From NCBI GenBank assembly GCA_963931925.1, contig OZ007575.1, positions 33,410,837 to 33,474,836 of the forward strand: a DNA stretch of 64,000 nt, written 5' to 3'. The position numbers and the translations under genes are program-made. The notes under the pieces were generated by a model that saw only the letters and a program-made list of their open reading frames with translations, was not told the origin of the DNA and made no database searches. Origin of the DNA: Onchidella celtica (taxonomy: Eukaryota > Mollusca > Gastropoda > Systellommatophora > Onchidiidae). Below are positions 34,322 through 47,115 of this stretch, piece by piece (within the stretch, counting starts at the first letter, position 1; the number at the start of each line of letters is the position of its first letter).

Positions 34322-37180
34322 ATATCCCAGGCTTTACGAGAACTTGAAACATTTTGTAGATTTTTATGCCTTTAAACCGGTGATAAATCATTATGTAGGC
34401 CTAGCAACTAAATCATCGAGTGACATAATTATAATTATTCATTGCACAGAGATCTTTGTCAGTGGGGATCTTAAGACGTGCTGTATCAAGTCGGGGACAA
34501 ATTACTGTGTCAGGCTGACCTAGTTCCGGACTAGTATAACAATGAAAGAGATCTGTGGAGGATTAAAGCATTTTTTGTTGACAGTGGCAGGAAGGGGCGA
34601 AAGGGATTTCATATGTCATGTTACCCAAATAACACCTTGTGGTGAAGTGCCGTGTAGTCTCTCTGCCTTTGGGGAGACGCTCCCCGCCGGCAAAGAGACT
34701 TCAGCCTGATATTGGAACATACCGTAACTCGTATTAAAAAAACGAGAAGACATTACTCATCATGAACTGCAGCTGAAGACACCATAAAAATCCACTAGAC
34801 AAATCTGCCAAAAATCCCTTTTCATCTTGTGATTAAGTTTTGTTTATCAGCCCCTGTATCTTTCTCTGTCGCTCTCTTTACCCAACAAAAAACACAGACT
34901 TGCAACCAAGCTTGAAGCACTAGCCTGAACAGGAGCTAAACAATAATATAATATGGCATATATTATATGTAGAGCATTTTTTGGAAAACATTTTCCAATA
35001 TTTGGGGGGGGGGGGGGGGTCGATCTTCAGTACAGGTAAAATAAAAAAAAAGGGCACATACGACCTCGTTTCTTGCTGGGGACATTGCATACCTCAGCCA
35101 TTATCAAAGACCAAACATAGTTTTGGAAATAAAGAAATCGTATCTGAAAACTTGTAATAAAGCCACATGGTGTATAACATAAGAAAGAATGGAGACTTTT
35201 CTTGTAGTCTTGTTGAATTTCACACCCCCAATAAAAGAGATTATGAACTAGACCAAATCTGCCCCACTTCTTCTGTATATATACCGCAGTCATTGCTGCT
35301 CTTTGTCTAGTCAAGTAAATGAGAATTTCTCCGACAGAACATGGTAAAAAAGAAAACGTCGTGAACTTATTGATCTAGTTGAATGTTTAAAGTGCCTGTT
35401 TCAGTTGGCATTTAGTTCAGATCCACTTTCATCAGTTTCGTGCTGGTCAAACACGGACTTCACACCAATTTTAAGGATTTTCAATCAAATAGATCAAAAC
35501 TGGAAATCCTTTCTTTTGAAAATTGGCCACAGACACTTTGCCAGGTATGATTGCTAGGACTATCTCGAAACGTTTTAACATTTGTTGTTGTTGTTTTTTT
35601 TCCTTGTGTGTCCCCCCCCCTCCCCCCCACCCCCCCCCCCCCTGTAGTCCGGCAAGTTTTTATCAATCTACAAAATTACAAGAGGTCAGTGACGACGTCA
35701 AGGGGAGAAATGCTGTCTGGAACAAGTGTCACTTAGGCTACTTCTAGTAAAAAAAACGGAAGAAAGAAAATGCATTCTTTCCTTGTCAACATTCGCATGT
35801 AGAGGGCGAATTTGTTGTATAATTATTATTTCTTACCTAAAATACTCTTTTACTTTTTAATATATTATTCAATACACTACTGGTGAATCGTGTAGGAAAC
35901 GTACGCTTATAGAACAACCATTATGAATAGGTTCTAAACAGCAATGATTCCAACCCCCTCCCCGCCTCTTCGGCCCTTTCTGTCCATTTTTTCACCGCCG
36001 CATCCAAGCCGCTGAGAGTGATGATGGATTGTGGTGGTAGATGCTTAGATTCAGGATGGGGAGGGAGGAAGAGGGGTAGAGAGGGTCATCGCCTCCATCC
36101 ATTTTCAGAGGTGTCAAGTTGTTAGATAAACACAAAACCCCTCACTCTAAAATCGTAAAATGTTCGCGTGTTTGATAAACTCTCAGTATGGGATGATTGA
36201 TGATGGCGTTATATGAATGAGCTGGTGGTCACATTGTACACATTTCTTCTGTGGGTGTGAGGTGGTGGTGGTTGGGGGGGGGGGGGAACATCATGAAGTT
36301 TGGTAGGCCTTGAAGGGAGAATAAGACAGTGCGCCAGCTCCAGGAATAAAATGAAAAGGGACCAGAACCCCCCACCCACCCACCACGCTCCCCACAGTAG
36401 ACAATCAGCATGCAGTAATATATCAGTATATAATATACTAGCTCGGCCCTGCTCGGAATAAATCCATTTATTAGTTTCAGTTCTGGGTGATTATTATGGA
36501 CCTGCTTCATTTTGCCTGTTCCTTTAGCTTTATTTTATTTTTGTTTGCTTGTTTTAGATACGTTTTACTGCTCTCCCATTGCGCGTTGACGTCCTGCGCC
36601 TCCCGCCAGCATCCCTCAAATGGCTATGATTTGCGCACGGGTTAGTTTGTTTGCACATCGCAGGAAGTGATAACGTCATGTGTTAATGGAAAAGAAATAT
36701 ATTTTCCTAGGCATATTGAAAACACAAACCTGTGTACTTTTGGCCCTCCAGCGTCAATCTCCCAATTCCAGACCCTTTCTTTTTCCTAGTCTAGGCACAT
36801 TGAGAACCACACAAAGTTTCATACTTGATAGTCTTAGAACTCAATCTCATCATTCAAACCAGTCCTAACCGGAAGTTGTTTTGTGAGTGTGATACAGATA
36901 CCGGAACCAATCTCAGTTACATTAATTTGCCGAAAAAATAGATCGAACGCCAATGTGTCGCAACTTAGAACCTAATACAAACGTTTTTTGTGCCGGGGAC
37001 ACGACGACAGTCTGTACTAACCGCCGTATAAAATCTAAGGGCCACCGAATCAGCATTAACAGAGGAGTAGCGAAAGGCGCGCTGCAATTGTCGTAAAGTT
37101 TCACTTTTATTAGTATAGATATATTATACTGTTCAGTAGAAAATGAATTAGCTCTAGGCCCCCGGTTTGGTGACCAACGC
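34322..37180. other. Non-coding stretch with homopolymers
   Basis: Poly-G near 35004-35019 and 36274-36287 and poly-C near 35611-35642 are noted. No gene or defined element is recognised. Confidence 0.45.
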
Positions 37181-37189
37181 CAACAGAAA

Positions 37190-37378
37190 ATGAATTAGCT
37201 CTAGGCCGCGGCGCGCACTAGGAAATTTCTTGATCGGCCAGCTGCTTGGATTTTGATGACAATGAATTTCAGTGACAAAAAAAACCACTGAGATTTTAGC
37301 TACTCGGCCGGTGTGCGACATCTCATCGAGACTTGTGTCGTAACGTCGCCATCGAAATCGGCTGGCGTGCATCAGGCT
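37190..37378. mobile_element. Fold-back family 1, copy
   Basis: GCGCGCACTAGGAAATTTC at the left and TCGGCTGGCGTGCATCAGGCTT at the right (read with one split) match the ends of the family. The middle contains ATCTCATCGAGACTTGTGTCG and GTCGCCATCGAAATC. It is diverged and lacks an intact TGACGTCA. Confidence 0.55.
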
Positions 37379-37410
37379 TCAGCAAGACAACTGTTATAAA
37401 ACTGACACGG

Positions 37411-37690
37411 ACAAGGTGGTCTAGAGGCAAATGCTCGCCTCTCATGCCAAGGGTACCGGGTTCAAAACCCGGCCGGTGTGCAGGCATGTTGGAAGTTTGG
37501 GATTTTTCTCATATTTTCGTGTCCCCGATCCTATTGGGAGGTAGGATCATCGAGTACCTAGTCTTCTTGAATAAGGGCGAAAATTTTCGGAAGGCCTGTG
37601 TGCACGTTGCGCACTTTAAAGATAACTTGGCAGTTGGAAATCGTAAAGAGCAGGCCGATTAGGCCGCTGCCCGGGCAAAATTAGAATTAA
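37411..37690 (+). mobile_element. tRNA-derived SINE, copy 2
   Basis: An A box GGTGGTCTAGAGGC and a B box GGTTCAAAACC are followed by the same body as copy 1 (GGCATGTTGGAAGTTTGGGA, GAGTACCTAGTC, GTGCACGTTGCGCAC). It ends at a GGGCAAAATTAGAATTAA segment without the TACAAA tail. Confidence 0.9.
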
Positions 37691-38770
37691 TAGATTAAAA
37701 TGTATCCTTATCAAAAACAAACGCACTGTCAATTTTCGTTGTAGCAGCTCGCCCCCCCCCCCTCCCCCACCCCCGCCACAACCACCACTACACACACACA
37801 CCACCCTCCACCATGCAGTACTTTTTAGAGGCGCAGCCATTAACACTGATGGCAGCCAATAATTTCAACCAAGTAACACTGAACCAATGGCTGTTGAAGA
37901 TTTGGCCAAAGGGAGATAATAAGTTAAAATATTGAGTTTCAACGACTTGCAGAGTAGTTTGCTCCATGCAACTGGATGACTGTGGCTCAAGTCAAGTCAA
38001 ATCGGAACTTCGGTAAATCGAAGTGTAATCCACTTCCGGACGACCTCCAATTATGTGGACTCCACTGTATACACAAGAGCACTATTTTGTTTCTGTCTTT
38101 AAAATTCGAACATCTATTTGCCACAATTTGTTCTGCAAGAAGATTTTTTGAACGAATATTTTGACGCTTCTCCAAGCACCGGTAAAATTGTCCAAAGACG
38201 AAGATATCCTGAATCCGTGTCTGTCCAACCCATTTCTGATGGATGTAACAGATTCTGCTCTTTCACCAGTGACTGTTTCCAAACATTGCCTGCCTGAAAG
38301 GCTGCGCGCTTCATATGGACAAGCAATGCAGCAGATGCAGGGGGTAGCTTTTCCATAGGATTGTTTCTTTTGGTAAAAAAAGATTGTACCTGCATTCATC
38401 CACGTTGTCCGCCACGGTAGTTTGGTCATACCGTTATTGTGCAAAAGTCTGATGCTTTGCTGGCTCGACAAGAAATCCCACAAATTGGATCGGGTGGCTT
38501 TTTGGTACTCTTCTAGGCTCTGAAAGAAAATCCTCCTCCTTTTCTTTTCTTTCATTTTACTGAGTTTAGATGACAAAAATCTCTTCCGACAAGATTTGTG
38601 ATTTATATATTATATAAAACATTGTTCTCCGTCATCCACAGCCAAAACCTCACAGGACATATCAGTCAGTAACTGGAGATGAGAACGAGTGAGTTTCATG
38701 GAAAAGTTTTAAGTCAGTAGCCAGCTTTCTATAAATTTGTCTCTTTTCATTTTGTCTTGTCATTTTCTAA
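37691..38770. other. Non-coding stretch, possible pogo-like terminus
   Basis: TGTGGACTCCACTG at 38056-38069 (minus-strand CAGTGGAGTCCACA) followed by TA resembles a pogo/Tigger terminus, but I found no partner end. A 164-codon minus-strand frame (38082-38576) has no domain I recognise. Confidence 0.3.
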
Positions 38771-38778
38771 GGGCACAC

Positions 38779-39142
38779 CACAGACTAATAAATTAACCAG
38801 ACTGGAAACACGAGCTTCGGGCTGTGCCGTCTTTTACGGAATTTCCCGAGCGGCGACTGTTTAACCAACCTGGCCGCCGCTCGGGAAATTCCGATTCTAG
38901 TTCTATCTGCAGTAGAAATTTCTTTTTATTTGTCAAGATTGGTTGTACATGTATTAATTTCTGGTGCGGAACCAAACTTCCGCGTTCAGTAGGCTCGTCA
39001 AAATGGTATCATTCAAAATTGTAGCTAAGCTGAAGCGTCGGTCGCTACCGTAAATCTAGAATGGCGGATGGTTCATGACCTTTCGCTGTTTTGTGACGTC
39101 ACACAATGGGATCATCCAGTCTAGGTATTTTATTAGTCTGTG
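38779..39142. mobile_element. TIR element family 4 (CACAGACTAATA), copy 2
   Basis: The 364-bp element has ends CACAGACTAATAAATTAACC and TTTTATTAGTCTGTG. A perfect 8-bp target duplication GGGCACAC lies at 38771-38778 and 39143-39150. The internal hairpin (CGGAATTTCCCGAGCGGCG and its complement) and one TGACGTCA (39094-39101) are shared with copy 1 at 7499. The 8-bp duplication fits hAT or P-type transposases. No transposase is encoded. Confidence 0.95.
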
Positions 39143-39150
39143 GGGCACAC

Positions 39151-40592
39151 TAACTTTTCTGGAGTGTTCGAGTGACAGAATATGCATTTACTCCAATCAC
39201 ACTTGGTCTTTTGCTCTCTTCTCTTCATTTCTTGATCAAGCTACCGTATTTTTTTCCTTTTCGGCATAATGATAATCTGTATAAGAAAGAAGAAATTTTG
39301 ATAAATTCTAGTCGACATTCAAATTTGTCCTAACGAAGCACGAGGAATCTCGAACATGAAGAGGAACAAATTCCAAACACCGTAAATTCCCCAGCGATGT
39401 TGCTAATGCGTTGGTACTGGGCCAGATATACCTTTTCCCCAATTAATTCGATACCAGGTACCTTCTACCGAAAGCGAATTAATTTAAACATGGCATTCCT
39501 TTAGATTGTAAAACTTTCAAAACATGGCATGCGCGGGTTGAGACTAAACTTGATCATGAATTTTCGAAAAAGGAGGAAAAAGTGGATTATTGCTTTCGTG
39601 CCATTGGGTCCTCTCAAAAATTAGTAATCGACTGGCAGAAGTGGATACCGCTCACAAATTTAAAAAAAAAAAAAAAGTAAAAAAAAAAAAAGCATAGACA
39701 TTACCGCCGCACCGATACAATTGCAAAACCTGGTAACTCTCCCAGCGCTAGTTTTAAGATAATGACGAGCAAATTTGGGACGCCTTCCCTCAGATTTTTA
39801 AAAAAACCTTAAAAGTCGACTGATATAATCATAGAGAGAAAAACTCAATGCTTAGATGTCTCATTCTTGTGGCTCTGTGATCTCTTTTGAAATCAGTTAA
39901 ACCAGGTTCTTTTACGGCACGGTTGAATAGGGCCCGGAAACAGTGGCTGCCACAGTGACCAACTTTCATTGAAGAGCATTTCGCCTCTCTCATCAAGCCG
40001 TGGTCTACGGCAAGTTTTTCTTAGTTCCTACAATGTTATGGCAAATAGTTAAGCATTCATTAAAAAAAAAACATGGAAAAAAAAAAAACTATACCAAACC
40101 TGGGTTAACCTGAGACACAGGATGTCGAGACGGACCAATTCATCAGTGCAACCATTTTAAAACTGCGCTCTGTGAACTCCTTCAGTCTGTCACCCAACCT
40201 GATTCTTGATACCAGTGCTTGTACTTGAAATAGTCACTGAACTATTTTGTGTGTGTAGCATCGCAGTGTTATTTTGTTAAGTGCCCACCTACATAAGCGT
40301 CTCTCCTATGCCCGCGCACATTCAGTATCCTTTATGGGGTCGCCTGGGCGGATGCGAGGATGGCAGAATTGGCTTAAAGGGACATAATACACATGTTTGA
40401 AATATTCGTGCACCTAAACCAGGCTTATGTCCCTTGGTACGGCTGAGGCGTTAATCGAGGAAACTGCTTGCTTTACGTGGCTTCCACTCCAGGGTTGGGT
40501 AATAATCATTACTCATTTTTGTTGTTGTGGTTGTTGTTGCGATTTTGTAAATCGAATCGAGTAGTCTGCTTTTCGTCATAGATCAGTTATTT
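39151..40592. other. Non-coding stretch
   Basis: A poly-A cluster lies at 39661-39692. A fragment of the 18690-type repeat (GAGACACAGGATGTCGAGAC) lies near 40110-40150. No gene is recognised. Confidence 0.5.
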
Positions 40593-40597
40593 GTCTT

Positions 40598-41801
40598 TGT
40601 CGCGATGTGGGTTAGATGGGGATAATTCGACTGACACTCTTTCGAGGTCCGCTCCCACAATCGACGAACACACAAAAAAAATACTTGCACTCTAAAAACT
40701 AAATAAATCAATTGCTTTGATTTTTAGCAGAACTGTAGGGCAGTTTAATTACAGGAATTAATGTAACAAATATAATTATAAATATAAATATCAATTCAAA
40801 GGCAACTGAATCTAACTAATGAAACTACAGCTTTCTATAAAGACTAACTTATTCACTCTAACTACTTGCAGGTCATATGAGTTAGATACCAAATAGAATC
40901 CGCGCACGTGGCGACGGATATAACAGTTTAAATTCTATTAATTCAATGAGACATGTTATGATATGGACATTTCCTCTAGACACGCCATGGAGAATGCTTG
41001 TACAACCATGCGTTGTCTGGCGGTAGCTCTGAAACTGTCTTCAAAAGTAAGTAGAACGGTTCACTTTCATCATTACAAATTAGTATGGACTCTCACCATG
41101 CGGCCCTCACTGGGAGTGAGAGCGCTGGATGTAAAAGCTGTGGGTTCATATCAAACCAAGTAGCTTAGGCTCTGGAGCTTTAAAACATCACGCTCCTCAC
41201 AATATGGACTGCTCAACTGCGTCTCTATGTCTCTCATCTGGCTGAGGACTATCGCCGTCCACTTCGTAAATGGATTGTCTACATGTGGCCACTATCTAAG
41301 CTCTGCACGGATTTAAATACTAAAGCTATGTCTCGACCTTCCGTCCAGATTCATACATTTGATTGCTGCAGTCGCTGGAGCTCAGCCTGCAATATTAATT
41401 TATGCTTGTCACGGCCTTGCGCCAAATCAAGGTCACTTTTACCTAGACAATTTAAAAAGCGAAACATTAACTACTAAAATCTTCAACCCCCGTGCTTTCT
41501 ACTCTTATGCACGAATTTCCGAACGTCAACTACGCGTCTAAATAAAATACCTTTACTCGCCCCTTATCTATGTTAATCAAAATCACGGGGTCGAGAACTG
41601 CTCTGTCATTCCTAGCTATACATTTATTCTGTCTCGCCCCTCCTTCTCTCCATCTATCAGAAAAAAGGTGTTTCAAAACAAACTGTTCACGAGAACAGCT
41701 CAAGGACAAATTACGCTGGTTATAATCAACAAGATCGTAAAAATTAACTCACTGACGTCGTGACCTAGCACGGCATTTATGATCCTAATGTGATCATGAC
41801 A
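40598..41801 (-). mobile_element. Solo LTR, copy C
   Basis: The 1,204-bp unit starts TGTCGCGATG and ends GATCATGACA. It is flanked by a perfect 5-bp duplication GTCTT (40593-40597 and 41802-41806). It is nearly identical to LTR copy A. The probable orientation is minus, from the TATA-like sequence near 41313. Its clean duplication and lack of internal sequence make it a textbook solo LTR. Confidence 0.95.
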
Positions 41802-41809
41802 GTCTTTTA

Positions 41810-42100
41810 AGATACTCATTTCTTTTCTATTAAATTTTTAATTTGATATTGTGTAAAATTATCATAATTATCGGCATGAAATTTATGAGTGGGCCAGAAT
41901 TTGAAATTAAATGTACATGTACGAACTTTATTCTTCGAAATAATGTAAGGTGTAAGGGACCAAATGTCTATGGATTTCGAACCAACAACTTCTTTTTTCT
42001 CTGACCGGACAGTTAGTAGACAACAATAACAAAAATGTACATTTGTTGATTGATGTTATCGATCTGTTGTCCGCCATGTTATTTAGGCTATGTTTCATTG
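41810..42100. other. Non-coding spacer
   Basis: AT-rich and without a recognised feature. Confidence 0.4.
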
Positions 42101-42123
42101 TCTTTGATGGTCGGTATGCTCTG

Positions 42124-42350
42124 TCGTGCTGTTGTGCAAACTTTTGACATGCATTTGTTTCAGATTGTACAGTATATTCCTTTTTGGTTATTTTGTTAGA
42201 GGACCGAAGTGTTTTGCACCAAAAGATGTTATTTTAGGCTATGCTTCCTGTGCTGTTGTGCACACTTTTGATATGCATTTGTTTCAGATTGTATATTCCT
42301 TTCTGGTTGTTTTGTCAGAGGACCGAAGTGTTTTGCACAAAAAGATGTAG
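42124..42350. repeat. Two-copy tandem duplication, ~115 bp
   Basis: GTGCTGTTGTGCAAACTTTTG through AGAGGACCGAAGTGTTTTGC (42128-42219) recurs at about 42248-42337 with a few substitutions and a short deletion. Confidence 0.85.
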
Positions 42351-42599
42351 GCGATCAGTAAACATCAACTTGGCATTTCTTTATGTGGGCTTTATAATAA
42401 GGGTACAGTTCCCGAACTAACAGCCTTTCTGTTGCATGTGTGAGCAGCCAAGTGCTGCCCAAGATAGTGATGGTCGTTAGACACCTTCGGAGAAAAGTAG
42501 GCTGATCCCATGAAAGAATTATTTTCTGACTTGGATCCGCAACGCATCCTGGCCTTTGTGAGTGTAACAGGGTGACAGATTGGCAAGGTATAACTAGCG

Positions 42600-43560
42600 T
42601 GGGAAGATAGTTGACGGCGGGGAGACAGAGTTATTGTAGGCCAGAGGGGGAAAGGAAGGGATGCAACGGAAAGCGCTTTGACACCCGAAAAGGGTAGTGT
42701 TTACTTGACCGCCGTACTTGACGATCAGATCACCTGGGAATTGCTCGGGGGGTAGAGATGCTTCAATAGTATTTGTCGTGGAGTCGACGGGGGTGGCTAT
42801 TAGGATATCTAATGTACACTCGGTGAGCGTCTTGGGACGCTACCTGACTGGGTATAAATCCCCGAACGCTCCTTCCAACTTCAGACCGCTGAGAGCACTC
42901 ACCAGCTTCGTGCCGAAGAGGACACCACAACTGCAACTGTAACTTTGTACTAGTCTTGTGAGTGGGGAAGGTCAGGGAACCCGCAAACATCCTTTGTCAG
43001 AGCGTGGTATCTTTGGTATCTTGTCGGCATTTGAGCTGTTGCTGAGTGAGGAGGAAGAACAACACCTTCTTGGCTTCTCAACTTCTTGTCCTTTGATTAA
43101 CGACATCGTGGCTTCTTGGCTTCCCGACCTATTGGTACCTGCCGGTACCTGTTGATCTAACTGCGCAGTCAAGCCAGAGTAGAGAGGAAGAACCAGTGCC
43201 CAGATAGCGCCATACACCCCTAAAGGAGAGGTTTCCTTATGCTGAATGTACCCATGTGTTTTATAAAATGTGCTAGAAATTGAATATTACGAAGCCTTTT
43301 AATTATCATGTACTGATTTGCATTGATTTCATTCCATCGAAATTCACGTGAAATTGTATCACCTATGTTCCTATTATTATTGAATGAATTAATAATTATT
43401 GTATATATAAGCAATACAGATATCGTTTGTTATAACTTAGAAGAGAGATAGTCGATTACTTAGTGTTTGTGCCGTGCCTATCACGGCTGGTGTCAGAAGA
43501 AAGTTAGTGAGAGAAAGTGGAAACATCACAGGGAGAGAGGCTACAACTTGATGTAGTAAC
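42600..43560 (+). mobile_element. LTR and primer-binding site of a second LTR retrotransposon family
   Basis: A TATA box (GGTATAAATCC, 42853-42859) in GC-rich context is followed about 630 bp downstream by TATCA and, after four bases, by TGGTGTCAGAAG (43488-43499). TGGTGTCAG is the start of the primer-binding site complementary to the tRNA-Leu 3' end used by many Gypsy-type elements. The left LTR boundary and any gag or pol are not visible, so this is a 5' remnant. The small open frames inside are not genes. Confidence 0.5.
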
Positions 43561-43785
43561 TTTTACACTCGTTTACAAAACTTTTTCCAGATCTGCACAA
43601 AACGGTTTTCGTGTGTAATTTTACCAATGTGTTAAAATTATATGGGTGTATTTAATTCTATGTTAAACTTGACAGCTCTGAATACGGAATATTAATAAAG
43701 AAATAGACCATGAAAGACGCAAAGTGGCCGATATCGTGCCGACGCGCCATATAACCCAAACTCAAACTCTGGTAAATGAGTTGAC
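43548..43785. repeat. ~230-bp direct repeat, copy 1
   Basis: The text from TTTTACACTCG through ACCAATGTGTTAAAATTATAT to CGTGCCGACGCGCC matches 44700-44938 with indels. Confidence 0.8.
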
Positions 43786-43959
43786 AAATGTTTTGTGGGC
43801 TGAGACCAAAGTCTGAAGTATATTGCACTAAGCTGATGTGTTTGGGGTAAAGGACGGCACAAAACTCAATTATGGACGTTGCACACCTCTTTATTCTTTT
43901 GTTCAACGTCCAGGTCATGATGACCAAAGGAAACTATCAGTCGTACACAATTATAACAC

Positions 43960-44246
43960 AAGCAAACGAGCACATTGGGCCCAACAACGCTATAGACAAA
44001 TTAATGGAGCACATTTCGGCCCAAAACAAGAGGGCAAAGCACATTAATTTGGCTATAACAACACAGGTAGACAATAGAGCATGTAATTCTGTACCACAAT
44101 ACAAGCAGACAAATAGAGCTCCTTTGGGTCCAATCGCAATGAGACTTAAAAGCACATAATTTGGGTCCAACAATACAAACAGACAGGTAGAGCACATTTC
44201 GGTCCACCACAAGTAGACTCATAAAGCACATTTCGGTTCATTGTAA
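43960..44246. repeat. Degenerate ~45-bp minisatellite
   Basis: About six irregular units share GAGCACATTTCGG(T/C)CCA and ACAA(T)ACAA-CAGACA blocks. Overlapping open frames on both strands, with repeating peptides, follow from the repeat. Confidence 0.75.
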
Positions 44247-44249
44247 ACT

Positions 44250-44695
44250 GTGAATTTGATCTTGGTTGACGTTAATTTTTTCTGTACCACGACAGCAAGG
44301 CTGTCTCTCTCTCTTAATCTTATCTATGTGCCATCTTTGCGCCGCATATTTCCCCTCTCTCTGTCTCTTTCCGTAGTACTGAAGTGTCAGTAGAGCCAAA
44401 TTTTGACAACTTGGTAAAAAAAAAACAAAAAAACTAGTCGGTATGATTTTATATTAGAGTTGGCTTGTATTTCTGGTTACTTTGGGGGTGAATGATGTGG
44501 GGGCAAGAACCACAGAGTAGATTAGTGTTAACTGCAACATTAGATCAAGATCACATGTGGCAAGGATGCTCCCAACTTGGTGTATTTGGCATATTCCGGG
44601 TTTTTTTTTGTTTGTTTTGTTTTTGTTTGGAGAAACATGATCACGCCAGTTACCTGTCTGGCATCCTGTCCTTTCTGAGAGAGGCCAAGATTTAC
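44250..44695. other. Non-coding spacer
   Basis: Nothing recognised apart from short T-rich and CTCT patches. Confidence 0.4.
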
Positions 44696-44699
44696 AAGT

Positions 44700-44938
44700 T
44701 GATTTAATAACCTTTATACTCGTTTTCAAAACTTGTTACAGATCTATACAATTTTTTATTTTATTTTTTACCAATGTGTTAAAATTATATGAATGTATTT
44801 GGTTCTTCGTTGGACTTGACAGCCCTGAATGCGAAATACATAGTATAACTGAAGAAAGTGTACCCAGATAGATCGTGAAAGGCGCAAAGTGGCCGTTATC
44901 GTGCCGACGCGCCGTAAAACTCAAACTCCAACTCTCCC
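44700..44938. repeat. ~230-bp direct repeat, copy 2
   Basis: Matches 43548-43785 and ends in GGCGCAAAGTGGCCGTTATC and CCGACGCGCC. The text on the far side (AACTCAAACTCCAACTC) resembles, inverted, the repeat at 14655. Confidence 0.8.
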
Positions 44939-44939
44939 C

Positions 44940-45140
44940 ATGTCTCTCTCTCACCCTCTCATTCTTTCTCTCCGTCTCATCCCCCTCCTTCCTACTCTCA
45001 TCCTCCCTCTCTCTCTCCACACTCTTAGTCCTACTCTCTCTCTCCGCCCCCTGTTCACTCTCTTCCCTCTCACGCGTTCTCTCTCTCTCTCTCTTTGCAC
45101 CCCTCTCTCACTCTTCCATCTGTCTGTATCTATCTATCGA
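44940..45140. repeat. CT-rich microsatellite
   Basis: Imperfect (CT)n and CTCTCC tract. The long Ser/Leu-rich open frames here are repeat products. Confidence 0.9.
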
Positions 45141-45740
45141 CCTCAATCTGGTTGTGTCTGCATTGTCCTGCAGTCATCCATGAACAATGTTATGATTTTC
45201 CACTTGAAAAACTGCCAACAATTGAATTAAGAACACGCCTGTCTCTCTATTATCATAGACAACAAAAGCTTCATCAAGCATGACCCTCAAGAAAACATTG
45301 GCCTCCACCAACCATCCTTTAGTTGTATTGTCCAGAAAAGAAAGTTGGCATCTCTCTATACAACAAAACGTTCGAAAATAATAGCAACATTATACTTCAA
45401 GTTTCGCTTTAGGTATTCTGATCTATGTTGCTCTGGAAAACAACCATTCTAACCATGGTTTTGGATCATTTCAAAGTTTCATCATCTCATTGTGACCCAT
45501 CGTTTAAGGGACAAGTAATCTATCATGTAACTTTCCAGGTAGCAAACTTAGATTTATTGTCTTATGAATTGTTGGCATTTTATTTGTAGATTAATTTCCA
45601 AGCCATTTGATGTCAACGTTAGCGAACGTTGACATTCTTCGGTATAAAAAGAAACATAGTACAGTAGTGATGTATAGTACATAAAGGAAATGGGACCATT
45701 TAAAAACATTAAATTATTCATGTGTAGAATTTTGGAAGGA
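45141..45740. other. Non-coding spacer
   Basis: No recognised feature. Confidence 0.4.
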
Positions 45741-45746
45741 TACGAG

Positions 45747-47021
45747 TGTCACGAGCAGAGTTATGGTCTTGGGGATCTAACGACTGCACGAGAGGCAGTT
45801 AACTCACACTCGGACACAAACACACAAGAAAGTATTAAATAACTAGAGTATATGTATGTCAGGCCGGCCGGGCCATATTATTACATAATATTAATATACT
45901 AAACAAAAGACAATAGAGGTATATTCAAAGCAAAAATTCCAATTACTAAACTTAACCTATCATATTCATGTAACTAAGTTCCCTATCAAAGGTAATGCAA
46001 TTAATAGCCAAATGGGTATATTATAAGAAATAAGATATTAATCTAAACTAACAGTTGAGTCGCCACTGGCCAGACGCCAGGCAAACTCTCCAGCAATAAT
46101 ACAGATTCTCAAGGTACACTGAAGGCTGGAACAGCCCAGTACATTCAAAGCCTGCAGAAGCACAAATTGGCTAGTAGGTATTTAAGCAGCTTGTAAAAGT
46201 ATATATATATATAATATGAAATCACTCAGTCACTATTCATTTCATCAACAAGGTGCCATATTTCTTCAATCGTATTACGGAGATAGCTTTACAATACAGA
46301 ACACTCGTTCGTCGAGTGCAAGCTGTGGGTTTCTCAGACTTTCTACGAGGCTGTGGGTTTCCTCCCTATCTCTGGACTTCTATCAATTACCAGTGAAAAA
46401 GATGAGTTACCGTTGGTCACGCCTAACTAGTAGGCGCGAACATCATACGAGCGCAGCTTGGACTCTTAAGGTCAGTCCAACCAAAACCTTTCTTTCTATG
46501 AGCTTTCTCTCTCTAGGCTCCTTCAGTCCGATGACAATGGACTAGTCTTCGTGCCACTCAGTTCAGGTACTGGCCAACCGGAGATACTTCACGAAACGAT
46601 GCTTCTCTCGTCTGTATTCAATGAATTTCAACGTTACACGATGTTTTATACTATCCAACTACCCGGTAAGGCTAGTCCACTGGCCAAATTAGTTCAGCAA
46701 TCTCATTGGCCGAAACATCCCACCATTTTGAATGTAGGAATATAGTCTGCACTATTCTATCAGCCAGTTAAAGTGCAAAAACTTGTCTAGTCATACTTAA
46801 CAATGTCAACTATCCCCACCTTGTCTCACCCCTACTCTATTCCTTCTAATCACGAACATTAAAACCGACAAGCGTGAATCTAACAGTTTAACTTTGCAAT
46901 TCTTTACTCACAAACAATAATACGCGAGGACCGTTCAAGGCCACCAGCCAATTTCTCATGGCCCTGGTGAAAAAACAACTCACGGCTCTGCGTGAGATTT
47001 AATAACACTTGACTCATGACA
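45747..47021 (-). mobile_element. Solo LTR, diverged copy E
   Basis: The 1,275-bp unit starts TGTCACGAG and ends CTCATGACA. It is flanked by a perfect 5-bp duplication ACGAG (45742-45746 and 47022-47026). The termini match the family (TGTCRCGA...CATGACA), and TATAAAA reads on the minus strand at about 46644-46650, as in the other copies. The body is highly diverged from copies A-C. The 109-codon frame at 46216 lies inside it and has no recognisable domain. Confidence 0.85.
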
Positions 47022-47115
47022 ACGAGAGCATCGTATCACAATTTCATTTGTTCACATAAGAAGATACGAGATGGTAAAAATGTGTATACATCTGTAGTGA
47101 TGTGATGTTGATGAG

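Noticed and set aside
38082..38576. 164-codon minus-strand frame beside a pogo-like CAGTGGAGTCC terminus
   Set aside because: I could not recognise transposase motifs, and the opposite element end was not found; left as undecided sequence.
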